Assembly: GCA_035707825.1 (NCBI GenBank)
Contig: DASSTR010000018.1
Span: 1-22,587, forward strand
Source of the DNA: VRUE01 sp035707825
Lineage (GTDB): Bacteria; Actinomycetota; Thermoleophilia; Solirubrobacterales; 70-9
Direction: 5' to 3'
Length of the DNA stretch: 22,587 nucleotides
Positions 1-7,291 of this stretch are shown piece after piece; position 1 is the first letter of the stretch, and each line of letters starts with the position of its first letter. The position numbers and the translations under genes are program-made. Below the pieces are notes generated by a model. The model did no database searches, was not told the origin of the DNA, and saw nothing but the letters and a program-made list of their open reading frames with translations.

Positions 1-1
1 C

Positions 2-820
2 AGCTATGGCGGCCGCCAGCTCCACTACGGGATCCGCGAGCACGAGTCGGCGGCGATCTCCAACGGCCTCTCACTCTCCAAGCTGCGGCCCCTCTGGTCC
101 ACCTACCTGACCTTCTCCGACTACGCGCGGCCGGCGATCCGCCTCTCGGCGCTGATGGAGCTGCCCGTGATCCACCTCTTCACCCACGACTCGATCGGGC
201 TCGGCGAGGACGGCCCGACCCACCAGCCGGTCGAGCAGCTGGCCTCGCTGCGGGCGATCCCCGGCCTCGACGTGATCCGCCCCGCTGACGCCAACGAGGT
301 GGCCGAGGCCTGGCGGGTTGCGATCGACCGCAGCCACCAGCCGGTGGCGCTGGTCCTCACCCGCCAAAACGTTCCGGTCCTCGACCGCGGCCGCTACGCC
401 TCCGCCGAGGGCCTGCGCCGCGGCGGCTACGTGCTCGCGAACGGCGGTGGCGGCCCCGACGTGATCCTGATCGCCACCGGCAGCGACGTCGCGATCGCGG
501 TCGCCGCACACGAGGAGCTGGTCGGCGAAGGCATCCGCTCGCGGGTCGTCAGCCTGCCCTGCTGGGAGCTCTTCGACCGCCAGGAGGAGGCCTACCGCGA
601 GGAGGTCCTGCCCGAGGCGGTGACGGCGCGGGTATCCATAGAGGAGGCCTCCACCATCGGCTGGGATCGCTACGTTGGACCGGCGGGGGAGAGAATCGGA
701 ATGCACACCTTCGGCAGCTCGGCTCCGCTCAAGGACGTACAGACGAAGTTCGGCTTCACCCCGGACCGAGTCGCCGAGACAGCGCGCGAAGTCATCGAGC
801 GAGTAAAGGAGAAGACATGA
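2..820 (+). CDS. tkt: Transketolase, C-terminal part (5' end outside window)
   Basis: Transketolase moves two-carbon ketol units between sugar phosphates in the non-oxidative pentose phosphate pathway, using thiamine diphosphate, in the cytosol. The frame is open from base 2 without a start, so the gene enters from the left edge; 272 residues are visible. These cover most of the pyrimidine-binding domain (GIREHE near residue 11, then FSDYARPAIR, then HDSIGLGEDGPTHQP) and the C-terminal domain. Those segments are near-identical to the family consensus. One small departure is the segment after SNG, which reads LSLSKLRPLWSTYLTFSDY where the family usually has a Gly-rich turn. The stop overlaps the transaldolase start (ATGA, 817-820), so translation of the two genes is probably coupled. 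Confidence 0.96.
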   Translation, partial: SYGGRQLHYGIREHESAAISNGLSLSKLRPLWSTYLTFSDYARPAIRLSALMELPVIHLFTHDSIGLGEDGPTHQPVEQLASLRAIPGLDVIRPADANEVAEAWRVAIDRSHQPVALVLTRQNVPVLDRGRYASAEGLRRGGYVLANGGGGPDVILIATGSDVAIAVAAHEELVGEGIRSRVVSLPCWELFDRQEEAYREEVLPEAVTARVSIEEASTIGWDRYVGPAGERIGMHTFGSSAPLKDVQTKFGFTPDRVAETAREVIERVKEKT

Positions 821-1917
821 AGCCGACCGAACAACTGCACGAGCTGGGACAGAGCCTCTGGCTCGACAACATCACCCGGACGATGCTCGAAGACGGGACC
901 CTTGCCGGCTACATCGAGGAGCTCTCGGTCACCGGGCTCACCTCCAACCCGACGATCTTCGACAAGGCGATCTCCGGCGGCGACGCCTACGACGAGCAGA
1001 TCGCCTCGCTCTCTGAGGGGGCCGAGGCGGGTGAGGGCGTCGGCGAGAACACGGCCGAGCGGATCTTCTTCGAGCTCGCCCTCACCGACCTGCGTGACGC
1101 GACCAACCTCTTCGCCGACGTCCACCGCCGCACCGCGGGGGTCGACGGCTTCTGCTCGCTGGAGGTCTCACCGCTGATCGCCGACGATGCCGAGGCGACG
1201 ATTGCGGAGGCCGCCGCGCTTTACGCCAAGGGCGAACGCGACAACCTCTACATCAAGATCCCCGGCACCCAGGCCGGCCTGCGCGCGATCGAGGAGTCGA
1301 TCTTCGCCGGCATCCCGATCAACGTCACGCTGCTCTTCGACGCCGAGCAGTACGTGGCCTCCGCCGAAGCCTTCATGCGGGGGATAGAGCGCCGGATCGA
1401 GGCGGGCCTCAATCCCGACGTCGCCTCGGTCGCCTCGATCTTCATGAGCCGCTGGGACGTCGCCGTCAGCGGCGAAGTGCCCGACGAACTCCACAACCGG
1501 CTCGGGATCGCGATCGGCTTCCAGGCCTACCGCGCCTACCGCGAGCTGATCGACTCGGAGCGGATGCAGCGGCTGATGAACGAGGGCGCCCGCCCGCAGC
1601 GGCTGCTCTGGGCGAGCACCGGGACCAAGGACCCCGACGCCTCCGACACCCTCTACATCGAGGCCTTCGCCTCGCCGTTCACGGTCAACACGATGCCCGA
1701 GCCGACCCTGCACGCCTTCGCCGACCACGGCGAGATCGGTGACCTCGTCCCGGCCGATGGCGGTGACGCCGAGGAGCTGCTCGGCGAGTTCGCCGCCGCC
1801 GGCATCGACGCCAAGGCGCTGGCGGCGCGGCTGCAGGAGGAGGGCAAGGCCAGCTTCAACAAGTCGTGGGAAGACATGCTCGGGTCGATTGCCTCCCAGC
1901 GCGGCGTCGCCGCCTAG
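817..1917 (+). CDS. tal: Transaldolase
   Basis: Transaldolase transfers a dihydroxyacetone unit from sedoheptulose-7-phosphate to glyceraldehyde-3-phosphate in the non-oxidative pentose phosphate pathway. The 366-residue length and sequence fit the longer actinobacterial/mycobacterial class. Visible motifs are GLTSNPTIF (residues 40-48) and the Schiff-base region NLYIKIPGT with Lys147. Near the C-terminus, GKASFNKSWEDML (about 343-355) is typical. The ATG overlaps the transketolase stop and is preceded by a good ribosome binding site (AAGGAGA, about 806-812). It sits between tkt and pgi and probably shares their mRNA, linking pentose phosphates to fructose-6-phosphate. No zwf, opcA or pgl follows, unlike the usual mycobacterial order. 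Confidence 0.96.
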   Translation: MKPTEQLHELGQSLWLDNITRTMLEDGTLAGYIEELSVTGLTSNPTIFDKAISGGDAYDEQIASLSEGAEAGEGVGENTAERIFFELALTDLRDATNLFADVHRRTAGVDGFCSLEVSPLIADDAEATIAEAAALYAKGERDNLYIKIPGTQAGLRAIEESIFAGIPINVTLLFDAEQYVASAEAFMRGIERRIEAGLNPDVASVASIFMSRWDVAVSGEVPDELHNRLGIAIGFQAYRAYRELIDSERMQRLMNEGARPQRLLWASTGTKDPDASDTLYIEAFASPFTVNTMPEPTLHAFADHGEIGDLVPADGGDAEELLGEFAAAGIDAKALAARLQEEGKASFNKSWEDMLGSIASQRGVAA

Positions 1918-1937
1918 CTCGGGAGCGTCCAGGCGCC

Positions 1938-3590
1938 ATGCCCGAGACAGGCGCGCTGCGCGAGTCCCAAGCCTGGCAGGCCCTGGCGGGCCACCACGAG
2001 CGGATCGGCGACAGCCACCTGCGCGACCTCTTCGCCGCCGACCCGCAGCGGGGCGAGCGCTTCCTGGCCGAGGGCGCCGGGCTGCACCTCGACTTCTCCA
2101 AGAACCGCATCGACGATGAGACGCTGACCCTGCTCGGCCAGCTGGCCCGCGACCGCGGCGTCGAAGCGCGCCGCGAAGCGATGTTCGCCGGCGAGCACAT
2201 CAACGTCTCCGAGGATCGCGCCGTGCTCCACGTGGCGCTGCGGATGCCCCGCGAGCGCTCGCTGGTCGTCGACGGGGTCGACGTCGTCAAGGAGGTGCAC
2301 GAGACGCTCGACCGCATGGCCTCCTTCTGCGAGCGCGTGCGCTCGGGGGAGTGGCGCGGCCACACCGGCAAGCCGATCCGCAACGTCGTCAACATCGGCA
2401 TCGGCGGCTCCGACCTCGGCCCGGTGATGGCCTACCAGGCGCTGCGCCACTTCAGCCGCCGCGAGATGAGCTTCCGCTTCGTCTCCAACGTCGACGCCAC
2501 CGACTTCGTCGAGGAAACGCACGACCTCGACCCCGAGGAGACGCTCTTCATCGTCTCCTCGAAGACCTTCACGACGCTGGAGACGATGACCAACGCCCGC
2601 ACCGCTCGCGAGTGGCTGCTGTCCGGGCTCGGCGGCGAGGAGTCGGCGGTCGAGTCGGCGGTCGCCAAGCACTTCGTCGCCGTCTCCACCAACGGGGAGG
2701 AGACGTCCAAGTTCGGCATCGACCGCGACAACATGTTCGGCTTCTGGGAGTGGGTCGGCGGCCGCTACTCGATGGATTCGGCGATCGGCCTCTCGACGAT
2801 GCTGGCGATCGGGCCGGCGCGCTTCGCCGAGATGCTGGCCGGCTTCCACGCCATGGACGAGCACTTCCGCGAGGCGCCGGCGGCCGCCAACCTGCCGATG
2901 CTGATGGGCCTTCTCTGCGTCTGGTACGGCGGCTTCTTCGATGCTCAGACCTGCGCGGTGCTGCCTTACGACCAGTACCTGAACCGCTTCCCCGCCTATC
3001 TGCAGCAGCTGACGATGGAGTCGAACGGCAAGCACGTCACCGTCGGCGGCGCCCGGGTCGATTACGACACCGGCCAGATCTTCTGGGGCGAGCCGGGAAC
3101 CAACGGTCAGCACAGCTTCTACCAGCTGATTCACCAGGGAACGCGGCTGATTCCCTGCGACTTCATCGGCTTCATGCACAGCAACAACCCGCTCGGCGAG
3201 CACCAGGACCTGCTGATCTCCAACGTCTTCGCCCAGGGGGAGGCGCTCGCCTTCGGTAAAACGCCCGAGCAGGTGCGCGAGGAGGGGACGGCGGAGGAGG
3301 TTGTGCCGCACCGGGTGATGGAGGGCAACCGTCCCTCGAACACGATCCTCGCCGAGCGGCTGACGCCGGCGGTGCTGGGCAGCCTCGTCGCCCTCTACGA
3401 GCACAGCGTCTTCACCCAGGGGGCGGTCTGGGGGATCGACTCCTTCGACCAGTGGGGGGTCGAGCTGGGCAAGGTGCTGGCCAAGGCGATCGTTCCCGAG
3501 CTGCAGGCCGACGAGGAGCCCGAGCTCGCCCATGACAGCTCGACCAACGCGCTGATCCGTCGCTACCGCGAGGCGCGCCAGGGGCGCTAG
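1938..3590 (+). CDS. pgi: Glucose-6-phosphate isomerase
   Basis: This enzyme interconverts glucose-6-phosphate and fructose-6-phosphate, joining glycolysis, gluconeogenesis and the pentose phosphate pathway. The 550-residue protein has the sugar-phosphate-binding IGGSDLGP (about 154-162), SSKTFTT (207-213), signature WVGGRYS (272-278), the catalytic Glu361 in MESNGK, His392 in QHSFYQ, and the second signature ending in Lys512 (FDQWGVELGK). I chose ATG 1938 because the protein then begins like the family; the frame is open further upstream only inside transaldolase. GGGAG at 1920-1924 may act as a weak ribosome binding site. The gene follows tal by 20 bases and is likely co-transcribed. Its last 15 bases and stop are copied just downstream (see the repeat at 3576-3619). 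Confidence 0.96.
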   Translation: MPETGALRESQAWQALAGHHERIGDSHLRDLFAADPQRGERFLAEGAGLHLDFSKNRIDDETLTLLGQLARDRGVEARREAMFAGEHINVSEDRAVLHVALRMPRERSLVVDGVDVVKEVHETLDRMASFCERVRSGEWRGHTGKPIRNVVNIGIGGSDLGPVMAYQALRHFSRREMSFRFVSNVDATDFVEETHDLDPEETLFIVSSKTFTTLETMTNARTAREWLLSGLGGEESAVESAVAKHFVAVSTNGEETSKFGIDRDNMFGFWEWVGGRYSMDSAIGLSTMLAIGPARFAEMLAGFHAMDEHFREAPAAANLPMLMGLLCVWYGGFFDAQTCAVLPYDQYLNRFPAYLQQLTMESNGKHVTVGGARVDYDTGQIFWGEPGTNGQHSFYQLIHQGTRLIPCDFIGFMHSNNPLGEHQDLLISNVFAQGEALAFGKTPEQVREEGTAEEVVPHRVMEGNRPSNTILAERLTPAVLGSLVALYEHSVFTQGAVWGIDSFDQWGVELGKVLAKAIVPELQADEEPELAHDSSTNALIRRYREARQGR

Positions 3591-3619
3591 TGCGCCGCCC
3601 GCCAGGGGCGCTAGTGCGC
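3576..3619. repeat. Duplicated 3' end of pgi including its stop codon
   Basis: A 20-bp unit, CGCCAGGGGCGCTAGTGCGC, occurs at 3576-3595 and again at 3600-3619, identical, with an offset of 24 bases. The first copy holds the last codons and TAG of pgi. Because 24 is a multiple of three, read-through of the first TAG would add seven residues and reach the second TAG, repeating the RQGR tail. Confidence 0.9.
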
Positions 3620-3649
3620 AACTTCACACCTGGCGGCGGCCGCGGGGAG

Positions 3650-3655
3650 TAGCGT
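3650..3655 (+). promoter_or_regulatory. Candidate -10 element of cydA (leaderless)
   Basis: TAGCGT lies 8 bases before the cydA ATG (3664), the same spacing as at several other unit heads here. No convincing -35 element is visible. It implies a leaderless or nearly leaderless cyd mRNA. Confidence 0.4.
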
Positions 3656-3663
3656 CCCAGACG

Positions 3664-5055
3664 ATGCTCCCGATTGACGTGCTCCCGCTTGCGGCGTCGG
3701 CATCGAATCTCCTCGCCGCGCGGGAGCAGATGGCTTTCACGCTCGGCTTCCACATCGTCCTCGCCTGCATCGGGGTGGCGCTGCCGGCGACGATCCTGGT
3801 CGCCAACTACATCGGCCTCAAACGCGACGACGCCGACGCCATCGAGCTGGCCAAACGGTGGTCGAAGGCGATGGCGGTCACCTTCGCCGTCGGCGCGGTC
3901 ACCGGCACCGTCCTCAGCTTCGAGTTCGGCCTCCTGTGGCCGAAGTTCATGGACCGCTTCGGGGCGGCCTTCGGCGTCGCCTTCGCGATCGAGGGAATCT
4001 TCTTCTTCCTCGAGGCGATCTTCATCGCGATCTACATCTACGGCTGGAAGCGGCTCTCGGGCTGGGCCCATTTCTGGTCCGGCGTGCCGATGGTGGTCAC
4101 GGGAATAGGCGGCGCCTTCTCGGTCGTCGCCGCCAACGCCTGGATGAACCAGCCGCAGGGCTTCACGCTGGACGCCGCCGGCAAGGTGGTCGACGTCGAC
4201 GTCTGGAAGGTGCTGATCAACCCGGCCACCGGCTACGAGGTCCCGCACATGATCCTTGCCGCCTACATGGTCGTCGGCTTCCTCGTCGCCTCGATCTACG
4301 CGGTCGGGATGCTGAAGGGCAGGCGCGACCGGCTGCACCGGCTCGGGCTTCTGATCCCGCTGACGATCGGGCTGATCGCCACGCCGATCCAGCTCTTCGT
4401 CGGCGATACCGCCGCGCGCGCGGTCGCGGACCACCAGCCCGCCAAGTTCGCCGGCATGGAGTGCATCCAGGAGACCGGCGGCCACCAGACCGAGTACGTC
4501 GGCGGCGTCTGCACCGAGGACGGGGTCAAGCTCGCGATCCCGATTCCCGACCTCAACTCCTATCTCGTCGGCTTCAGCGCCGACACCGAGGTCACCGGGC
4601 TGAACGACATCCCCATCGACGAACGGCCGCCCGCCAACACGCTCCTGCACTTGGCGTTCGACGCGATGGTCGGGATCGGCTCGGCGCTGCTCCTGCTCGG
4701 CATCTGGTTCGGCTGGACGTGGTGGAAAAAGCGCGACATTCCCAGCACGCCGTGGTTCCTGCGCGCGGTCTCGGTCTCCGGGGCCGGCGCGATCCTGGCG
4801 CTGTGGTGCGGCTGGATCGTCACCGAGGTGGGCCGCCAGCCCTGGATCGTCCAGGGCTACATGAGGACTGAGGAAGCGGTCACCGAGGCCGGCGGCATCT
4901 GGTTCGCCTTCGCCGTCGTCCTCCTCGTCTACGCGGCGATCGGGACGGTCGCGGTGATGGTCCTGCGGAGGATGTCGCGGCGCTGGCGCGAGAACGGCGC
5001 CGCGGCCGACGAGACCGGCGCGCCCTACGGCCCGCCGGCGGAGGCCGAAGCATGA
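3664..5055 (+). CDS. cydA: Cytochrome bd-type quinol oxidase subunit I
   Basis: CydA is the haem-bearing and quinol-oxidising subunit of cytochrome bd, a membrane terminal oxidase that reduces oxygen to water with high affinity. The 463-residue protein has about nine hydrophobic helices. Likely haem ligands are His30 in GFHIVLA, His195 in PHMILAAYM and Met335 in FDAMVGIG. The acidic EGIFFFLEAIF (110-120), the quinol-loop motif QPAKFAGME (258-266) and GRQPW (390-394) are all present. The loop after 258 is short, as in CIO-type rather than E. coli-type enzymes. The start is ATG 3664, following a -10-like hexamer; an internal Met at residue 23 would cut the first helix. The stop TGA is part of ATGA (5052-5055), opening a small frame that runs toward cydB. 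Confidence 0.95.
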   Translation: MLPIDVLPLAASASNLLAAREQMAFTLGFHIVLACIGVALPATILVANYIGLKRDDADAIELAKRWSKAMAVTFAVGAVTGTVLSFEFGLLWPKFMDRFGAAFGVAFAIEGIFFFLEAIFIAIYIYGWKRLSGWAHFWSGVPMVVTGIGGAFSVVAANAWMNQPQGFTLDAAGKVVDVDVWKVLINPATGYEVPHMILAAYMVVGFLVASIYAVGMLKGRRDRLHRLGLLIPLTIGLIATPIQLFVGDTAARAVADHQPAKFAGMECIQETGGHQTEYVGGVCTEDGVKLAIPIPDLNSYLVGFSADTEVTGLNDIPIDERPPANTLLHLAFDAMVGIGSALLLLGIWFGWTWWKKRDIPSTPWFLRAVSVSGAGAILALWCGWIVTEVGRQPWIVQGYMRTEEAVTEAGGIWFAFAVVLLVYAAIGTVAVMVLRRMSRRWRENGAAADETGAPYGPPAEAEA

Positions 5056-5101
5056 GTCCCGAGGCCTACCTGACGAAGCATGAGTCCCGAGGCCTACTTG
5101 A
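5046..5101. repeat. 28-bp tandem duplication of the cydA 3' end
   Basis: Two adjoining 28-bp units, 5046-5073 and 5074-5101, match at 27 of 28 positions. Each begins CGAAGCATGAGTCCCGAGG. The first contains the last codons and stop of cydA. The second is non-coding for cydA but lies inside the 43-codon frame at 5052-5183. Confidence 0.92.
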
Positions 5102-5183
5102 TGTTGATGGGCCGCAAACCGGCCTATACGGCACGTTTTCGGCCCGTCAACGGGAGGACCCGATGAGCAAGGCCGAGGTATGA
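5052..5183 (+). CDS. Small open frame coupling cydA to cydB (43 residues, uncertain)
   Basis: This frame starts on the ATG of the ATGA that ends cydA and runs 43 codons to TGA 5181-5183, 22 bases before cydB. It begins MSPEAYLT and ends MSKAEV, the latter being the duplicated start of cydB. The middle is encoded by the palindrome at 5103-5151. It is hydrophilic with no membrane helix, so it does not look like the CydX small subunit. I do not recognise it. It may be a by-product of the duplications, or its translation may carry ribosomes across the hairpin to cydB. Confidence 0.3.
   Translation: MSPEAYLTKHESRGLLDVDGPQTGLYGTFSARQREDPMSKAEV
5103..5151. repeat. Palindromic element, copy 1 (cydA-cydB junction)
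   Basis: A 49-bp inverted repeat has arms 5103-5124 and 5129-5151, starting GTTGATGGGCCG and ending CGGCCCGTCAAC. Eighteen of 22 arm positions pair, plus one G-T wobble, around a 4-base TATA loop. It is clearly related to the element at 11881-11929, so it is a member of a family rather than a chance hairpin. Confidence 0.85.
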
Positions 5184-5221
5184 GCACCCCTTTGGAGGGA
5201 CGGGCATGAGCAAGGCCGAGG
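5152..5221 (+). repeat. Duplicated ribosome binding site and start of cydB
   Basis: ATGAGCAAGGCCGAGG occurs at 5163-5178 and again at 5206-5221, where it is the true start of cydB. Each copy has its own purine-rich site (GGGAGGA 5152-5158; GGAGGGA 5194-5200). The upstream copy reads MSKAEV then TGA, a six-codon minicistron. Confidence 0.88.
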
Positions 5222-6210
5222 CCGCCGCGGCGATCCTCTGGATTGGCGCCACCTTCTACGCGCTCTTCGGCGGGGCGGACTTCGGCGGCGGCTTCTGGGA
5301 CCTCGGCGCCGGTGAAGGGGAGGAGGCCGAACGGCGCCGCTCGCTGATCCAGCGCTCCCTGACCCCGGTCTGGGAGGCCAACCACGTCTGGCTGATCTTC
5401 TGCCTCGTCGTCCTCTGGACGGCTTTCCCACCCGCCTTCTCCGCCGTGATGACGACGCTCTACGTTCCCCTGGCACTGGCGGCGCTGGGGATCGTCCTGC
5501 GCGGCTGCGGCTTCGCCTTCCGCAAGTCGCTGGAGGGCTTTCAGGCTCGCCGCGCCGCCGGCGCGACCTTCGCCCTCTCCTCCGTGATCACACCCTTCTT
5601 CATGGGGACGGTGGTGGGCGCGATCGCGGCGGGCAACGTCCCGGCCCACGGCGACGGCGCCCCCTTTCCGAGCTGGATCCAGCCCCTGCCGATCATGATC
5701 GGCGGGATGTTCGTCGCCAGCTCCGCGTACCTCGCCGCCGTCTTCCTCGTCGGCGACGCCCGCCGCGCGGGCGACGCGAAACTGGAGGCCTACTTTGTGC
5801 GCCAAGCTCTCGCCGCCGCCGCGGCCGTCGGCGCCTTCGCGGTGGTCGGTCTCGTCCTCCTGCACGACGAAGCGCGCTACGTCTTCGACCGGCTCGTCGA
5901 TCAGGGCCTGCCCCTCGTCGTCCTCTCGGCACTCTGCGGCGCCGGCGTCCTCGTCTCGCTCCTGCGCGGTTGGCGGCGGCCGCTGCGACCGCTCGCCGCC
6001 GGGGCGGTCATCGCCGTGATCTGGGGCTGGGCCGTGGCCCAGTTCCCCTACCTGTTGCCAACCAGCCTCACGATTGGCGAAGCGGCGGCGCCCGACCCGA
6101 CGCTCGCGGTCATCTTCGGCGTCTTCGGCGTCGCGGCGATCTTCGTCCTGCCCTCGCTTGGTCTCCTCTACGCGCTCAGTCAGCGCGACCTGCTCGAGCA
6201 CGAGGACTAG
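5206..6210 (+). CDS. cydB: Cytochrome bd-type quinol oxidase subunit II
   Basis: CydB is the second membrane subunit of cytochrome bd oxidase and stabilises the haem-bearing CydA. The 334-residue protein is strongly hydrophobic with about eight to nine helices. It opens with the family hallmark ILWIGATFYALFGGADFGGG (about residues 10-29), followed by RSLTPVWEANHVWLI (about 49-63). The start ATG 5206 has a good ribosome binding site (GGAGGGA, 5194-5200), and the protein then begins as expected. It follows cydA by 150 bases of duplicated and palindromic sequence. No cydDC transporter genes appear nearby. A strong hairpin follows the stop at 6231-6277. Confidence 0.95.
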   Translation: MSKAEAAAAILWIGATFYALFGGADFGGGFWDLGAGEGEEAERRRSLIQRSLTPVWEANHVWLIFCLVVLWTAFPPAFSAVMTTLYVPLALAALGIVLRGCGFAFRKSLEGFQARRAAGATFALSSVITPFFMGTVVGAIAAGNVPAHGDGAPFPSWIQPLPIMIGGMFVASSAYLAAVFLVGDARRAGDAKLEAYFVRQALAAAAAVGAFAVVGLVLLHDEARYVFDRLVDQGLPLVVLSALCGAGVLVSLLRGWRRPLRPLAAGAVIAVIWGWAVAQFPYLLPTSLTIGEAAAPDPTLAVIFGVFGVAAIFVLPSLGLLYALSQRDLLEHED

Positions 6211-6230
6211 ACCAGGGTCGTGCCGAGAGT

Positions 6231-6277
6231 TGAATCCGTACTTAGACCACCCCCTGGGGGGTCTAAGTACGGATTCA
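6231..6277. terminator. Perfect 18-bp inverted repeat after cydB, probable terminator
   Basis: Arms 6231-6248 and 6260-6277 (TGAATCCGTACTTAGACC and its exact complement) enclose an 11-base C- and G-rich centre that can pair further. It lies 20 bases after the cydB stop. There is no T-tract, which is common for actinobacterial terminators. It could alternatively be another interspersed palindrome. Confidence 0.6.
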
Positions 6278-6308
6278 GCGGGATGCGGTGGCGTGTGAAC
6301 TACTCATC

Positions 6309-6314
6309 TAGGGT
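6309..6314 (+). promoter_or_regulatory. Candidate -10 element for the HAD gene
   Basis: TAGGGT ends 8 bases before the first ATG (6323) of a duplicated start. That spacing matches cydA and the GNAT gene exactly. It would place the leaderless start on the upstream copy rather than on the real HAD start at 6355. Confidence 0.4.
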
Positions 6315-6317
6315 TCG

Positions 6318-6365
6318 CGGCCATGATCGAAGCGGCGGACCAAGGCGCACGGCCATGATCGAAGC
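6318..6365 (+). repeat. Duplicated start region of the HAD gene, with an 11-codon minicistron
   Basis: CGGCCATGATCGAAGC is found at 6318-6333 and 6350-6365, identical, offset 32 bases. The first ATG (6323) opens MIEAADQGARP and stops at TGA 6356-6358, which overlaps the true HAD ATG (6355-6357) as ATGA. This is the arrangement expected for termination-reinitiation. Confidence 0.85.
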
Positions 6366-7020
6366 CGTCCTCTTCGACATCGACGGGACGCTGCTCGTTA
6401 CCGGCGGGGCCGGCGGCAGCGCCTGGCAGCGGGCCTTCCGGGAATTGCACGGAGTCGACGCCAACGTCGCCGAGCACACCGATGCGGGCATGACCGACCC
6501 CGAAATCGCCGCGATCGTCTTTCGCGAGGTGATCGGCCGCGAGGGCAGCCAGGAAGAGCGCGCCAAGGCGATCGCCGCCTACCTGCGCCACCTGCCCGAC
6601 ACCGTCGCCGAGTCCCCCGGCTACCGGGTGATGCCGGGGGTCGAGGCGCTGCTCGACAGGCTGATCGACGGCGGCGCCCTGCTCGGCCTGGTCACCGGCA
6701 ACATCGAGGCCGCAGCCCACATCAAGCTCTCCCGCGCCGGCCTCAATCGCTTCTTCAGCTTCGGCGGCTACGGCTCCGACTCGGCCGATCGCGTCGAGGT
6801 GACCAGGCAGGCGCTGCGGCGGGGCGAGCTCGTCTCCGGTGGATCGCTGGAAGGCGAGGGCTGCCTCGCGGTGGGGGACACCCCCCGCGACGTCGCCGCC
6901 GGCCACGGCGCCGAGCTCAAGGTCGTCGGCGTCGCCACGGGCCGCTACACGGTCGAGGAGTTGCGCGAGGCCGGCGCCGACTGGTCCCTGCCCACGGTCG
7001 AGCAGGGCTTCCCCGCCTAG
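6355..7020 (+). CDS. HAD-family hydrolase, phosphoglycolate-phosphatase-like
   Basis: This is a haloacid-dehalogenase superfamily phosphatase of 221 residues, probably cytosolic and acting on a small phosphorylated metabolite. Motif I is FDIDGT with the nucleophile Asp8 and acid/base Asp10. Motif II is LVTGN with Thr114. Motif IV is VGDTPRD with Asp175 and Asp179. A helical cap lies between residues of about 15 and 85, as in the phosphoglycolate phosphatase group. No clear motif III lysine is obvious, so the exact substrate is open. I chose ATG 6355 because motif I then sits at the usual distance. The frame is open further upstream only through the palindrome. Its stop region is copied 70 bases downstream. 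Confidence 0.85.
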   Translation: MIEAVLFDIDGTLLVTGGAGGSAWQRAFRELHGVDANVAEHTDAGMTDPEIAAIVFREVIGREGSQEERAKAIAAYLRHLPDTVAESPGYRVMPGVEALLDRLIDGGALLGLVTGNIEAAAHIKLSRAGLNRFFSFGGYGSDSADRVEVTRQALRRGELVSGGSLEGEGCLAVGDTPRDVAAGHGAELKVVGVATGRYTVEELREAGADWSLPTVEQGFPA

Positions 7021-7090
7021 ATGTCCGGGGTACTTGGGGTTAGTCCGGACTAGGGCGCCGTCACAGGTCGAGCAGGGCTTCCCCGCCTAG
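6996..7090. repeat. Duplicated 3' end of the HAD gene including its stop codon
   Basis: A 25-bp sequence that ends GGGCTTCCCCGCCTAG is present at 6996-7020 (the last codons and TAG of the HAD gene) and identically at 7066-7090. The spacer holds the 12-bp palindrome TAGTCCGGACTA. A further short match (GCGCC then TCACA) precedes and follows the second copy. Confidence 0.9.
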
Positions 7091-7148
7091 GCGCCCTCAC
7101 AACTGTCGCGCCGGGAGGCACGCCGCAGGTGTCGGCAGGTGCCAGCGG

Positions 7149-7198
7149 GAGGTGCCGGACGTTGCCGGTAAATATGACTCCCTAACGTCCGGCACCTC
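7149..7198. repeat. Inverted repeat with 15-bp perfect arms
   Basis: Arms 7149-7163 (GAGGTGCCGGACGTT) and 7184-7198 are exact complements around a 20-base loop. It lies in the gap between the HAD and GNAT genes. It could act as a terminator for the HAD transcript or be an interspersed palindrome. Confidence 0.65.
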
Positions 7199-7250
7199 GT
7201 CAGCCGTGCGCTCGCCGGCCCGGCACCTCGTCGGCCGTGCGGCTCGCCGG
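7189..7250. repeat. Tandem repeat upstream of the GNAT gene
   Basis: Two units of 30 and 31 bp (7189-7218 and 7220-7250) start CCGGCACCTCGTC and end CTCGCCGG. They differ by one substitution and one inserted G. The first unit overlaps the right arm of the inverted repeat at 7149-7198. Confidence 0.8.
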
Positions 7251-7277
7251 CGCGGCGGTTGGTCGGTCGAGCGGCTG

Positions 7278-7283
7278 TAGCCT
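7278..7283 (+). promoter_or_regulatory. Candidate -10 element of the GNAT gene
   Basis: TAGCCT lies 8 bases before ATG 7292, with no ribosome binding site between. This suggests a leaderless mRNA. Confidence 0.4.
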
Positions 7284-7291
7284 CGGCTCTG

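Noticed and set aside
5052..5183. The small frame after cydA as a CydX-type oxidase subunit
   Set aside because: CydX is a short single-helix membrane protein. This frame is hydrophilic and built from repeats and a palindrome.
3412..6201. A 929-codon open frame on the minus strand across pgi, cydA and cydB
   Set aside because: It is antisense to three well-recognised genes, is rich in Arg, Asp and Gly, and has no domain. GC-rich codon use leaves the opposite strand free of stops.
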